Shown here in pieces: positions 34,593 through 45,859 of a stretch of DNA of 64,000 nucleotides; the first letter of the stretch is position 1, and every line of letters begins with the position of its first letter. Both the position numbers and the translations under genes were made by a program. The stretch is from the NCBI GenBank assembly GCA_037903475.1, contig JBAJFG010000468.1, forward strand, positions 186,001-250,000, in the 5' to 3' direction. The notes beneath the pieces were generated by a model. It saw only the letters and a program-made list of their open reading frames with translations. It was not told the origin of the DNA and did not search any database. The DNA comes from Ancylostoma caninum. Its lineage: Eukaryota > Nematoda > Chromadorea > Rhabditida > Ancylostomatidae.

Positions 34593-35375
34593 CCATAAGA
34601 AGCGTCTAGATATCCCCAAAAACTCGCACCAGTTCTTCTCCTGCGTCCAGTACATGGATTATACCTTTGTTAGACGTCTTGTGCCTCGCTTAAGCGGTTG
34701 GTCTCCAAACCTTTTGAATGAATGCCTCAAACAATTTATAAACGATGTGCTGAAGAATTGTGTGTTACACTTTCGCATGTCTTTAGCGTTACTTATCATG
34801 TGAAAAAGTTCCAGACTTGTGGAAAGAAGCTATCGTCACCGCGATAACGAAGGTTCCGAAGCTCTTGACAGTGTATGACACCATCCAAAATTATGCAAAA
34901 ATTTTTGTATAGAAAACCAATATATCGATTTGTATGATTCAAAATTATCCCTGCCGCGCAGCATGGTTCCTAGAGGTGCTTAGAGGTGCTTCCGCAGTCA
35001 CGCAACTACTTGATTGTGTGCATGATTGGACTGAAGCTTTTGCGGATGGGAAAATTGTCGATGTAGTAAATTTTGACTTATCTTGATTACATAAGCCAAG
35101 AGGACCATTTATGGAAGCTGGAAAGTTTAGGTGTAAACGGGATTTTTCTCAGTTGGTTCAAATCTTATTTGCAGTCAAGATTTATGACCGTCCGCGTATG
35201 CAGTAGCCACTCGGATAGGGAGGCAATCCTTAGAAACCGACACGTTTCTTCGCATCTTTTTTTTTCGGACAGGTTTCCATGTGTAAGCGGCCTTCATCAG
35301 GGAGATTCCTTTCTCCTTTACTTCTTGTGATATACATACATATGCCAGTGATATACCGGAATTTTCGAAGAAGTA
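34593..35375 (+). pseudogene. CR1-like LINE reverse transcriptase (broken)
   Basis: Recognisable words in changing frames: VDVVNFDLS (expected DFSKAFD block) near 35055-35085; LWKLESLGVNGIFLSWFKSY followed by LQSRFMTVRV at 35105-35195; and a remnant of the SGVPQGSVLGP block as SGLHQGDS, followed by SPLLLVIYIHMPVIYRNF, at 35285-35370. The YADD box region is not visible. Confidence 0.72.
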
Positions 35376-35687
35376 CCCTAACATCCTTGCTGGTCTTAAC
35401 AGGCGTATCTAAGGACGAATTGTTGGGACGGTGGATACCTAACTCCCAAAACTTCACCTGATCATGTCCTGTCATGTGTCTGGGTAAAAAAAAACGGGAC
35501 GAACCCCCTACCACCGCATGAATAGTCACATTCCCCACTGTCAATCGCCTGTTCTTGTGGCTGATTCTGACTGGCATCAAGCATCACTACTACCAGTATT
35601 TCTTTCTGTGCGACACGCCAGGTTGTGTACAAAGCTTCGGCATTAGACTTGAAGCTCTACTACATACTCATTTTGATATTCCCTTCA

Positions 35688-36954
35688 GCCGAAAAGTATG
35701 GGCGCCTAATTTGGCGCTCTTAATTTTTATCTTTGACTTTTATCACGTCTTCGCTTTACATATTTTAGAGACGTTATAAAATCTTCTTTCTTTTGACCTA
35801 TAGTTGATTTAGTTTTCTTAAGTAAAGCGAGCTTGTTCGCACCACGAATCCATTGTACTCCTCGCGCAGTCTGGAAAGTCCACTGCAGCAATAGAAAAAA
35901 ACTTCAAAACTCTTTTTCGAACAGCGCAGAAGACCATCAACCTATGGATTGCTGGAGGGAATATCAGGATGAAGAGAAAATTGGGTCGTCTCCGATTGGT
36001 GAGCACAAAGAGGATTATTGCGATCATTTCGAAGAGGATCACTTGAAATGGAGGAGTGAGCGCAAACAAGATGTCAAAGGTCTGAATGTTGCAAGTTTTT
36101 CCGTTTGAGTAATTGTCAGAAGGAAGCTGAGACTTTGGCGCTATTGCCTATCCAAGGAACAACATATAACGGTTGTCTCCATAAATAACAGGCTTGAGGA
36201 ATGCGGGGGCGTATGACAGGTGCGCCGCTTCTAAAGTGTATTCTGGACTGATGAGAGAAGTTTCCTTATGTCTGTTCACGACCCCTAAACAGATAGCCAC
36301 CTTGTCAAGCAAAGTGTGCAACACCCTTCAGAAAAGAGACTCTCCACAAGGTTGTTGTTTACTGGCGGTGTAACGGTTTGAGTAACACAAGTGCGAGGAC
36401 ATCTCTGGTTTTCATGAAAAAAAAAACTAGAGAAAAAGGAGGAAATTTTGAAGCAAGACGGGATTCTTGGAAAAGTGCTCGTCCATTGGGTACGGAAAAA
36501 TGCCAACACTGTTTTTCAGAAAATGGGAATCTCCAGTTCACGACGTCAAAACATTATTGCCTACCTGGGAGATGCGTCCCCTGCGATTCCTTTAGAAGAA
36601 TTAATGGCCTTCCTGCACTCGAGCTTCAACACATTGGATATCTCCGTTAGGGGTTTCTTGGAGAAAACACTGGACACTCAGAATCTCACTTACCCAGAAC
36701 ATGTGCAGCGCTAACTCTGAAGTGCTGTTCACAAATTGGTGAAGACTACCGGCGCGTAGGGGAAGCCTAAAGGCCATTAATTCTTAATCTCTTTCTTCTT
36801 TTCAGCCTTACTGAAGCCAAGGAAGGCAGCTTCTAAAATTCTTTGTGATACTAGTTTTTCATGTGGTTGCTGTTATAAAGAAAAGGATAAAATAATTGTA
36901 GCTAGAAAAGGAAAGATGACGTTTTGTGTGACGCCCATACTTTTCGGCCACCCT
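35688..36954 (+). mobile_element. Tc1-like DNA transposon with broken transposase
   Basis: The right end, complementary to CAGGGTGGCCGAAAAGTATG, is followed by TA; the left end retains GCCGAAAAGTATGGGCGCC but has lost its outermost bases. Plus-strand frames give a helix-turn-helix part (HESIVLLAQSGKSTAAIEKN, KTINLWIAGGNIRMKRKLGR; 35835-36030), VFWTDERSF near 36238-36265 and, after shifts, KQDGILGKVLVHWVRKNANT and VFQKMGISSSRRQ (36450-36545), resembling the catalytic half. Several stops and frameshifts; inactive. Confidence 0.72.
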
Positions 36955-37700
36955 GTATGTATATCCGATATCTCATTCCAAATGACGGATGATCTAGGTA
37001 GGTAAGCTCGCCGGCTGTGATTCTGACATCCTGTTCTTTTTCTTATGGCGCTCTAATTGAGTGCATTTTATGAATGAATATATGGTCAAGAAAAACAGAT
37101 AATGACACTAATGACCTCCACTCTATTGCTCATTACCTTAGTTGCATGAAAACAAGCGAGCGAGTTTTCGGTACCACAAACTTTATTCTCACCGCGTTGC
37201 CACAACATCAGTCGGTTGAAGTAGCATCTGGAACGAGCATCTAGTGTTCTGAGGGCACTAAAATTCTGGATTTTTGGGGCTTTGGAATGGAGTTTTACTG
37301 GCACCGGATAGTTCTTTAAACATTGATCACAGAAATATATGATTATAACTTCTTATCTCTTCATTTGAAAAGATCGTAGCAAGAAAGACGAACAAGACGC
37401 GCTTCTGACTGTTTTTCTTTTTTTTTCAAAAACTACAGATGGTGTTGTACGATGATAGGTTAGAGAAACACAGGAGGACCTTCAACGACTGCGACTCGTT
37501 CGATGAATGCTTTTGTATAATATTTTAGGTAGATGCGTGTTTATACATGCTTTTATAAATGCCTTCGTATAGACGTGGTATCTCGTGCGCACTTCGGATC
37601 TTGACTCTATCGGCCGGAGCTTGTTATAAATTTTTAATGAATTCGTGCCGTGTAATGTGCCTTGGCATCTTCACCAGTCATCAAATCGTCAATCAGCGAT
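36955..37700. other. Upstream of the guanylate cyclase; nothing recognised
   Basis: No promoter motif or coding exon could be supported. An ATG at 37705-37707 is followed directly by GTGGGT, so it could be a start codon whose exon ends after Met and which splices to the Phe-Gly-Trp exon at 37808. That is a guess. Confidence 0.25.
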
Positions 37701-37807
37701 CGCCATGGTGGGTTACTCTCCGCATTAATACTTGCAAAACTACCATTTTGGACTTGACTTCTTTAATCGTTCAATGTTCTGTGCATTGCTCTTTCCTCAA
37801 CTTGCAG

Positions 37808-38859
37808 TTCGGCTGGATACATGAAAGTTTTCGCCAGCTTGTTAACAGAAAATATGGCAGAGAAGTGTGGCTCAAAATAGTGTAAGTAAACCTTCTATAT
37901 CTTAGCGTCACAGGCGTAGTACGGAACCTCACCGAACTAGAATCGACTTTCTTGTTTCTTTTATCGACACTAAGTTCAGTGAGTTCAGTGAAATGGCAAA
38001 GTTCGAGGAAGGTACCGAGAGCGAAATTGCGCACTACTACAATGACGTCGAAACGATGAGGCTTGTGAACGCGATGGCAAATATAATTGGCAAGTTATTT
38101 TCGTTATCGTTCCTCTTCTTCTAATAGTGATATTTTCTCTTTACATCTCCAGGGATCCCTGTTGAGGAAGTTTGGGAGGCCTATGGCGGTTTCCTTATTC
38201 AATTCACCATGGAAACGGGATGGGACGAACTGCTGCGAGCGATGGCCAGCGACTTGGAGGTAGTTTGAATGCTACACTAGTGTTCGGAGTTCTGGCAAAT
38301 TTCGAGGTTCTGAAAGACGTAGTGCCCCGATCCCAAGATGAACTAAAAGAGCACATGCGATAAATTCAAAGAAAACATCTATTTCTGTACATCTGAATGA
38401 ACGAGCAAAGGTGCTTGCGAGTTCCGCCATGTGAACGCCATGTTCGCTTGGCTGAATCGAATGAGTTTGTATACCCAGCTTGTATAGCCTGACGTGTTGT
38501 AGTTTCTGGGTTCAAATAAGACTGCAGCGACCGACCAGGATTAATGGAAAAATGTGTTCATCTCCATTTGAAGTGGATTACATAGTGTTTTTCACCATTC
38601 AGAGCTTCACTCAAAGTCGAATATTTCCGCTGGTACCGCTTTGAGCAATTTAAGCAGGAAGTAAAGACTCTAATGTATAGACGTAATCATGCTGTACAGG
38701 GTTTTCTCGATTCTCTCGATTCACTGCACTACTTCATCGACCACGTCGTCTACCAAACGAAATTGCGCGGACCATCATTCCGCTGCGAACCTCAACCAGA
38801 CGGAACGCTTCTTCTGCATTACTACTCCAAAAGAAGCGGCCTTTATCCAATTGTAAAAG
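37808..38859 (+). CDS. Soluble guanylate cyclase, part 1 of 5: H-NOX haem domain exons
   Basis: Exons 37808-37881, 37980 or 37989-38089, 38153-38259 and 38700-38859 encode the haem-binding H-NOX (HNOB) domain of a soluble guanylate cyclase. It begins [20 protein letters not shown], with Met missing from this exon. Then come [40 protein letters not shown] and [31 protein letters not shown] carries the expected proximal His, and YYSKR fits the Y-x-S-x-R haem propionate motif. In nematodes this family (gcy-31 to gcy-37) senses oxygen or related gases and makes cGMP in sensory neurons. The intron 38090-38152 starts with GC rather than GT, a rare GC-AG intron required by the reading frame. The specific orthologue is not assigned. 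Confidence 0.93.
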
Positions 38860-40779
38860 GTATGTAAAGGATCTCACGTGTTGTTAACCTCTGGCGCAGC
38901 GCACCCGCACGTGGCTTTTAAATTGCATACTGAGTATACGTACATAAGGTTATTCGACTATTTTGGAAAATATTTTAACATTCACATAATTCAAAAATCA
39001 AGAAGTTCCACGAATTTGAAAAAAAGATGTGTTGAAAACGGCCTCTTTGAGTTATTCGAGTTTTCAAAATCATTCTAACACCATGATCATCCACATGAAT
39101 GATTACTTCAAGTAACCACCTTATCTAAAAACGATAAATGAATATTTCAAACGGGCTACATTCTAAAGAGGTCAAATGAACGGCTTATTTGGCTTGGGTT
39201 ATCTCACGCCAAAGAAGGAAACATCAAGGCCACCCCCTCCCCCAGCGTCTGCGTAAGCCACTAACCTATACCCATGTACGCTCTTATACCTCGAGTATGC
39301 TGATATCTACGACGGTGCAAGGTTCGCAGAATTGCTGTGACCATTGTTGAGGGATCGAGACACTGAAAATCTCAGCTATGAAAACTATCGTGATTGCTGC
39401 CTTTACCCTTTCAGTAAGCTTCTTATAGTACCATTCTATTCCTTTTTCCTTGAAACTACATCAAGAAAAGAGAGCATGGCGGGTGGAATAGCTGTAGGTC
39501 CGAATGTACGTTCCCCTAAAAAATTCAATTTCATCTAATCAGCTTCGAAAAATCCAAATATTGATGTGATTTCACCTCTTCTAGCGCATTTAGTGTAGCG
39601 TTAGTTACTGGCAGCTGTTGGAATGTGAATGTTTCAATTTTACTCATTCTACAACTTTCCATGGCAATATATCTCCTCGGCTTTGTATCCACAGGATACG
39701 CCTGCGGCTATCTTGCTTGTCTGTGGGACACTTTTGCACATTCAGACCTGACCTCTGCTAATATGAATTAGTTTATAGAAGCATTTTATAAAAACTGGCT
39801 CAAAAGTGAGGCTAGCCAGTGACGAGCAAGTTAAAAAATGGACATGAGGGAGAACTCAAAAGTCAGGTATTTAAACTACTTCTATTGATTGTACGAAATT
39901 TTGGAGGTGTTATGATCCACCAATTCCGAACGAAGGTGAACAGCATTACGATAATCTTGCCTGCATTGATCTCTGACTCCAGCCTATAGCTGCATGAAAT
40001 GGTGCGATGGTGATATATGTATGGGTAATTCGTGCAGAAATTTGGGCTTGCGGTTCCGCAACCGGACATTCGTTGCTCTGCATAATACAATCAACTTTCT
40101 AGGCCAATTTCTTGCACCTCTGATTGATACCTTCAAATAACTATTAGAGAAGGGAGAAAGAGGTGCGAAAATTCGAACAGGATGAACCGCTGCACAACCG
40201 CCCAAACGCTGCGGGTGTGGTTCTAAACATCCTCGCCGAGTGAAAAAACCTTGGCAATTATTTTTTTCAAAAACCGCTTGTTTAATGCCATTTCAGAATG
40301 GATTTTGTACTTTGCGCTCACTTTGCAATTTTGATTTTGTAATATATGTGTAATAAAACTCCAAGTCTCCAAGTATTGCTATTTGAAGCATCAATGACGG
40401 CCCTTGAATTATGAATGGGGATCTCAGAATTTTCTTATTTTATTTCTATCTTATTTTCTAGTCGCCGAGCAATTTGTGCACCCAACATTTCCTCTTACGC
40501 GAGGCTCTAGGTATCAGAGATCGTTGTAGGATGCCATATATTGGGCCCAGAGAAATTTTTTGAGACTCACCTAGAGATTTCTTCCATGTATGTCTCGCGT
40601 TCAGAACTAGAGAAAATGCGAAGCAGGGAAAATGGTGACTGCCAATTTGAGCCGTCACATTTGGTGATTTTTTTTTCTTGCCCAGCAAGAGCTTCTGTAG
40701 CTGGGACACTTGGTGAATTTCCTAGAGAAAGTGAGCGATTGTGAACCGTTTGCCAGCAAAATTATCAAAACTTACAAGA
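38860..40779. other. Cyclase intron; nothing recognised
   Basis: First part of the 3.1-kb intron 38860-41980. No exon, tRNA or bounded repeat was recognised before the inverted-repeat element at 40780. Confidence 0.35.
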
Positions 40780-41403
40780 GAAGTGCACGAAATTAAGCTG
40801 CTAGTCCGAGACGAGATCTATATGGTTAGAGAGATTGCCCAACGTGATGTTGGAGGCTATACTTGAAATCTGCGAAGTGGTTTGCAGAAGCCCAGAGTTC
40901 CACATCGATGACCTCCAACCATGCTGATAAGGGAAGGATACTTCAGCAGTGTTGCATACCTTCCGTTCCTTCCGTGGCGAATTGTGGACTGCCTTGTGCA
41001 GCTTCTGACGCTGATTTCAAACTACTTTTTGCCTTCCCTCGTCTTGTCTCTATCAGGAGTTATGCCCGTTTTTCCCATGGGCGTATCACAGAGCAGTGCA
41101 CGTGTAGGGCTCACAGTTAGAACACAGCAGTGGGCTTATGGGATCTCACAATATCTTCCCAATTTTTGCTACTAGGGGTAATTTCAGACGCTTATCACGA
41201 TTATCAACATCATTTTGCATGAACATCATCATCATCTGTCATTTTCCTGCCGAAATCGGCAATTTTTCTCGGTTTTCTGTGGTAATTCTGAGCTTCTGTA
41301 AACCATTTAGCAGATTTCAAGTATAGCCTGTAACATCAGGTTGGACAGGCATTCTAACTATATAGATCTCATCCTGGGATAGCAGCTTAATTTCGTGCAC
41401 TTT
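40780..41403. mobile_element. 624-bp element with about 120-bp inverted arms
   Basis: The left arm, 40780-40900, begins AAGTGCACGAAATTAAGCTG and includes GAGATCTATATGGTTAGA and GGCTATACTTGAAATCTGC. The right arm, 41283-41403, is its complement with scattered differences. The interior carries no recognised frame. A diverged arm of the same family is at 24835-24975. It lies in a guanylate cyclase intron. Confidence 0.85.
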
Positions 41404-41980
41404 CCTTGTTAGGTCAGGTCCCGGGAGCGGGTTCTGGCATCTTTTATCCGCGCCGAAAATGGGCCCATTTGGGCATGTCGAGGGTTTTTCTAGCGATTCG
41501 TCGGTCAGGTTTTGGCTTATAGCTATGAATGAAGCTTACTGTATTGCTTCGAAACAACACTACAGATTGGGTCGTCTAGCAAGAATTCCAGGAAAAGCAG
41601 CGAAGGAAATGCCGAAAAATTGCTTGCCTACGGAGAACTTCACGCCAGAGCTCTCCGGTGGAATTGGCAGGAATGATAGTGGCCTCTGGGTTAAGTGAAC
41701 GGAAAATGTTTCGAACCAACTTGCTTGTGATCTTATCGGAAAACCATGCGGAAACGGAAAATTCAAAATAGTAAATACAGGGTCAATTTCATCACTTACT
41801 TTGCTTGATTTTTTTTTGCTAAAATTCAAGGAGGATCCATTTTTAGTCCTCTTCTCCTCCCCCCTCTCCCTTCATCCCTGCTCCCTGTTTTCCGGTGTCG
41901 ATGATCTCAATTTAGAACATTTTCTCATATGTCTACATCTAAGTCTACCATTTTTGATTGAAATCTTTCTTGTCAAACAG

Positions 41981-42229
41981 GTGTGGTACGAGAAGTGGCA
42001 CGTCGAATATACGACACAGAAGTGATAATGAAAGTGCAGGAAAGAAAACAGGAACACCTAGGTCATCTTTTTTTAGTTATTGTTTGCGACAGTTCTAGTC
42101 TTATATCTACATATTTTAGATGCATTTGTAACAGAGCACGTGGTATTCATTATCAGCCAGGTTGAGACAGGAAGCGGTCACCCTCCGAAGGCGATTTCGA
42201 GCAAAATCGAACAATTCGACCTAAGCTTA
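41981..42229 (+). CDS. Soluble guanylate cyclase, part 2 of 5: H-NOX end and HNOBA start
   Basis: Exon 41981-42061 reads VVREVARRIYDTEVIMKVQE then RKQEHL. It completes the Gly codon left by the exon ending at 38859 and finishes the H-NOX domain. After an intron of only 58 bp, exon 42120-42229 reads DAFVTEHVVFIISQVETGSG and IEQFDLSL. The last part begins the HNOBA (PAS-like dimerisation) domain, and the exon ends at a good GTGAGT donor. Phases agree with the next exon at 44396. An alternative donor at 42161 (GTTGAG) is possible, but the longer exon keeps the expected HNOBA length. Confidence 0.88.
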
Positions 42230-42612
42230 GTGAGTCGCTATTCACTTTCACGGTGTAGTACTACGGCTCGCCATGCCAGGTCTAAATATGACACCTTTGA
42301 GTTAGCCGTAGAAATTGTTGAGTTTTTGAGCATCAGATGCTTATTAACTTTCATAATACTTTGTCTTTCCGAACATTAAGTAGATTTTGTAACATACTTA
42401 TTGTACTAACGTGGCCGAACACGTTTTTGGCTCTCACACGTGAAAAAATTCAACCACTGATGAAACGGTTCTGCTATTTTTTTAATCGTTGGACTGATCA
42501 GTGACACAGAAATTGAAGTTATTAGAGATTGGCGATGCCGATAACAGCGACTGCGAGTGCCTATCGATTGGTCGCCAACATTGTCGATCGGCGGCGACGG
42601 CTACGCAAGGTG

Positions 42613-43577
42613 CTATACTCCTCGAGGAGTATAGGAGTGTTTATACTTCGGCGCGACGCGACGGTCGCGTCCCAGCAAACTGTTCAAATGCGATGGGTCC
42701 CGAGTGGATGCATGCGCAAGCAATGGTCGCGATGTGGTAGTTGGCGTTTCCCATCGCGAAGCGACGTCGCGGGGCGACGTCGCGCCTGTTTATACATTTT
42801 TCTTGGAAAACGACGCAATGGGACGAATTTGCGTCGCGCCTGCTAGCAGACGCGACGCGATGTTTTCGCTGATGTTGCGCACTGGAGTTGGCCAATGTTC
42901 CATAGTTTTTCGAGTGGTTTGGCTCAAAACCCATGGAATAAGACGAATTCAGTTGGAGAAGTGAACATGAACGAACTTGGTTGCGTCGTATGCATTTTAC
43001 ATAGTGATTTTGTGAGCTTTTGAAGTCCCTAATGTTGCATGCTGTTTACGAGAGATCTAACACTAACATACGGCGCCCTAACACTTATGATTTTTCACAT
43101 TCCGGTGTGCTTCTGTGGTGAAATCGGTGCAAGACTCCCACCCCACAGAAATCACAAGATAACAGGTCTAACCAGTGAAAGATTGGAAAAGATCAAAAGC
43201 GCGGATCTAGAACGTGACTTAGTGAAACGAAACTCTCAACGTATACCACCAAAGAAATCCCTGGCAGTACTACTAGAACACCTGAACGAGGAAAAAACAC
43301 AGAGCTGAGAACTTTTTTTAAACACTCCAGACCACAATTGGTAAAGTGAGGTCCAAAACAGTCCGTGGAAACACATGATCCCCGCTAAATCGGGGTGTGC
43401 ATGTAATTTTGCGTGGGTACGTGAATTTGCGACGTTCAGCATGGCGCGACGGAGCGACGCGACGGCTTCGCTATCCATCGCGTCGCGCTTATAGTGGTCG
43501 TCGCCGCGACGCCGTCGCGTCGCGAAAAAGTATAAACACTCCTTATAGCGGCTACCTTATATAAGGTAGCCGCTATA
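42613..43577. repeat. CG-rich palindromic foldback element with terminal perfect palindromes
   Basis: The left end is a 22-bp perfect palindrome, CTATACTCCTCGAGGAGTAT plus AG (42613-42634), followed by AGTGTTTATACTTCGGCGCG and repeated GACGCGACG. The right end, 43500-43577, has the complement of that arm and then a 34-bp perfect palindrome, TATAGCGGCTACCTTAT and its complement (43544-43577). Words of the type GCGACGCGAC occur many times in both flanks, in an otherwise AT-rich intron. The centre (about 42900-43430) is unrelated, ordinary sequence that includes the open frame at 43039-43308. Confidence 0.75.
43039..43308 (+). CDS. Unrecognised 89-codon open frame inside the palindromic element
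   Basis: The N-terminal 30 residues are hydrophobic (LTLTYGALTLMIFHIPVCFC) and could act as a signal or anchor. The rest is charged and Lys/Glu-rich: SERLEKIKSADLERDLVKRN and PPKKSLAVLLEHLNEEKTQS. A potential 3' splice site (CTAACCAG) is at about 43171. No family was recognised. It may be a separate gene or a captured fragment, or chance. Confidence 0.25.
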   Translation: MLFTRDLTLTYGALTLMIFHIPVCFCGEIGARLPPHRNHKITGLTSERLEKIKSADLERDLVKRNSQRIPPKKSLAVLLEHLNEEKTQS

Positions 43578-44395
43578 CAGGTTGAGCATCAGACCTCAAT
43601 CGTGTCTTTGCTTCGGCGAATATAAGGCGAGCCTTGCGAGACTCGCCAGGCCGACTGAGCTTGGGTGAAACCGTGGCCCATTGTCACAATCGGTCAACGA
43701 GATGCGTGTTGGGCCAAGGGGTGCGGATGCGGCGCGGATCTAGAAGTGCGCCTCACGCCTCACCAAGCGCTAAAAAACATAGACGAGTTCGGAAACTTAC
43801 TTGGGTAAGCTTCGCTGAGCATGAAAAAAACCTAACTAACCCAAGTCTTCAGGAGCATAATTGTGCGCTCAAGTCCTAGGTTTGCGCCATGCAATCAGTT
43901 CTTCGCCTCCTGCTCACAACCATTGGGGGAATGATCGCAGCCATCACACCTAGTGGGATGACAGAATAAGCTTTGGCTTCTCGGTGTAACTGTTCATGAG
44001 ACGTGTAAGGCTTGTGTTTTTCGTCTTGGAATCTGTGAGTATCAGTTACTCATGGACTATCACGAAGCTTATGCAATCCACAAATTCTAAGCTTGTGATC
44101 TCGTGGATTAAAAAAAGCTAGTTGGATGGCTCCCTGGTACTGCATTCAAGAAGTTTTAATCTCTAGTCTGCACAATATAACGTGGGCAAACACACCTGTC
44201 GCTCAGCGACTCCAGAGCATAGGTGCCACCTTACACGAGTGGAGGTCACTAAGTCTTTCCTGAGCTCAACTTTTTGGTATAATGGTGAAATCGTGAATTA
44301 GTGATTTTACTTACTTGCGCTTTCTCCTTTCTCGTGAGTTCATAATATAAAAGCAGTAGAAAAAAGTGCTTATGTGGTTCCCCTTTGGTTTTCAG
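43578..44395. other. Cyclase intron; nothing recognised
   Basis: No exon fits between 42229 and 44396, since those exons already join in phase within HNOBA. The 81-codon frame at 43634-43879 has no motif. Confidence 0.35.
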
Positions 44396-45759
44396 GGCGT
44401 TTTCGACATAACCTCAGATGACTTCTCAACTGCCTTTCCGTACCATATTTGCTTCGACAAGGACCTTTTTATAGAACATTATGGAAATTATATTCGAAAT
44501 GCTTATCCAATGGCTATCCGTCAGGAGACAAGAGTTTCTGATATATTGGAACTGGTTCATCCGGAGGTAATGACCATGGCTTGTAGTAAAGTGTCACTGG
44601 CGGTACGTTGAACTCGAAAATTCAGCACCACGCTTTAGGAGATGATTGCATGCCAGCTCACATCTATGCAGATTATTGCCACCCACATCACTACTAGAGC
44701 ATGCATGTGCGAACAGAGGAGATCATCGTTCTGTTGAGAGCTGGTGGCTTCTCCATGCTATGGAAATAGTGGGAGAGGCGAGTGTTCGCAGAGTGAGACC
44801 TTCGGGGTGACTAACTTTGTGTCCACTCGTACCTCCCACTATTTCCACAGCATGAGAAAGCGATCAGCTCTTAACATGGCGATGATCTCCTCTGTTTGCA
44901 TATGCGTGCTCTAGCAGTGATGTAGGTGACACTGATCTGCTGTCCTTCACTCCATAGATGTGAGCTGGCATGCAATCATCTCCTGAAGCGCGGTGCTGAG
45001 TTTTGGAGTTTAACTCACCGCCACGATACTTTACTACGGGCCCATATTTATCATAATGGTGAATAAATCTGTGCCATCTCGCACGGTCAAAGACATTTTA
45101 GCTGATTGTTGCAGGCATATTCCTTTCAGGTGCCGCTTTCATACGAGTCTATTCTCGCGTTTAAAAATAGCTTATTTGTATTCAAAATGAGAGGAATTGG
45201 AGATATTGTGCACTCTAAGGACGAGGAAGTGAAGCCCATTTTACTCAAAGGTATCCCTTGCAGTCTAAATTAGCAATGAACTGTACTGGAAACAAAACTG
45301 CTAATATGAGCGTGTATGCACATAGAATCAATCAACTTTTTATACAAACACTTCTAACAAAGATAGTGCCATCCTATATCAGGTTCTATGATCATCGTTT
45401 CTGGTGGCAGTTATATCCTTTACATATCCTCGGTGAATGTTGCAACGGTGCGAGAACTGATCGAACGAAATCTGCATGTAAGCGATATGCAGCGACATGA
45501 TGGAACGAGAGATCTTATTATGTTGAATCAAAGTCGAATGAGTCAAGTGGAACTGAAGTAGGAGATGTTTCTTTTGCCACTTGTTTCACAGGAGTAACGT
45601 TCCCTGCATTTAGTCGCAAATTGGAGGAGACCACAAAGAACCTGAAAAAGATGGCAAGCGAACTTGAGGTTGAAAAGCAGAAGACGGACGAACTTCTTTG
45701 CGAATTAATGCCAGCTTCTATTGCTGACGCTCTTCGACAAGGGAAAATGGTGGAAGCAA
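44396..45759 (+). CDS. Soluble guanylate cyclase, part 3 of 5: HNOBA and coiled-coil exons
   Basis: Exons 44396-44566, 45130-45250, 45383-45557 and 45614-45759. They read GVFDITSDDFSTAFPYHICF with DKDLFIEHYGNYIRNAYPMA; VPLSYESILAFKNSLFVFKM; GSMIIVSGGSYILYISSVNV with MQRHDGTRDLIMLNQSRMSQ; and RKLEETTKNLKKMASELEVE with KQKTDELLCELMPASIADAL. The first three complete the HNOBA PAS-like domain. The last is the signalling helix and coiled coil that links it to the cyclase domain and mediates dimerisation. The intron 45558-45613 is 56 bp. The acceptor at 45613 (CATTTAG) is chosen over an earlier CACAG because only it keeps the coiled-coil frame. A foldback element (44583-45037) fills most of the intron after the first exon. 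Confidence 0.93.
44583..45037. repeat. 455-bp foldback element just after a cyclase exon
   Basis: Arms of about 200 bp: the left starts GTAGTAAAGTGTCACTGGCG (44583) and the right ends with CGCCACGATACTTTACTAC (45037). Inner shared words are GAGATGATTGCATGCCAGCT, CACATCTATG and CAGAGGAGATCATCG. The loop, about 44785-44838, is short. It begins 16 bp after the splice donor at 44567, so the transcript could form a long hairpin very near this 5' splice site. Confidence 0.9.
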
Positions 45760-45859
45760 GTTAGCGAAGCTTTTATTTATTTCTCTAAGCAGATCAGAAT
45801 ATGTACTACTAAATGAATAAAAATTAGAACATGTGATATGTGGAATCCAGTGTTTTAAG

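Larger units (their letters stand above)
31870..35390 (+). mobile_element. CR1-like non-LTR retrotransposon, decayed and interrupted
   Basis: Plus-strand order: an ORF1-like frame (about 31895-32205), apurinic-type endonuclease (about 32940-33715), reverse transcriptase (about 34600-35375). Three younger insertions split it: TTAA elements at 32278-32722 and 34164-34588, and a possible SINE at about 33770-34155. All frames carry stops and shifts. The ends are not defined. Confidence 0.78.

Noticed and set aside
42613..43577. CRISPR-like or regulatory array from repeated GACGCGAC words
   Set aside because: There are no regular spacers; the words lie in inverted arms of a foldback repeat in a eukaryotic intron.
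45592..45613. Splice acceptor at CACAG (45591) for the coiled-coil exon
   Set aside because: It would put a stop (TAG) in frame. The acceptor at 45613 gives VELNRKLEET and keeps the conserved helix.
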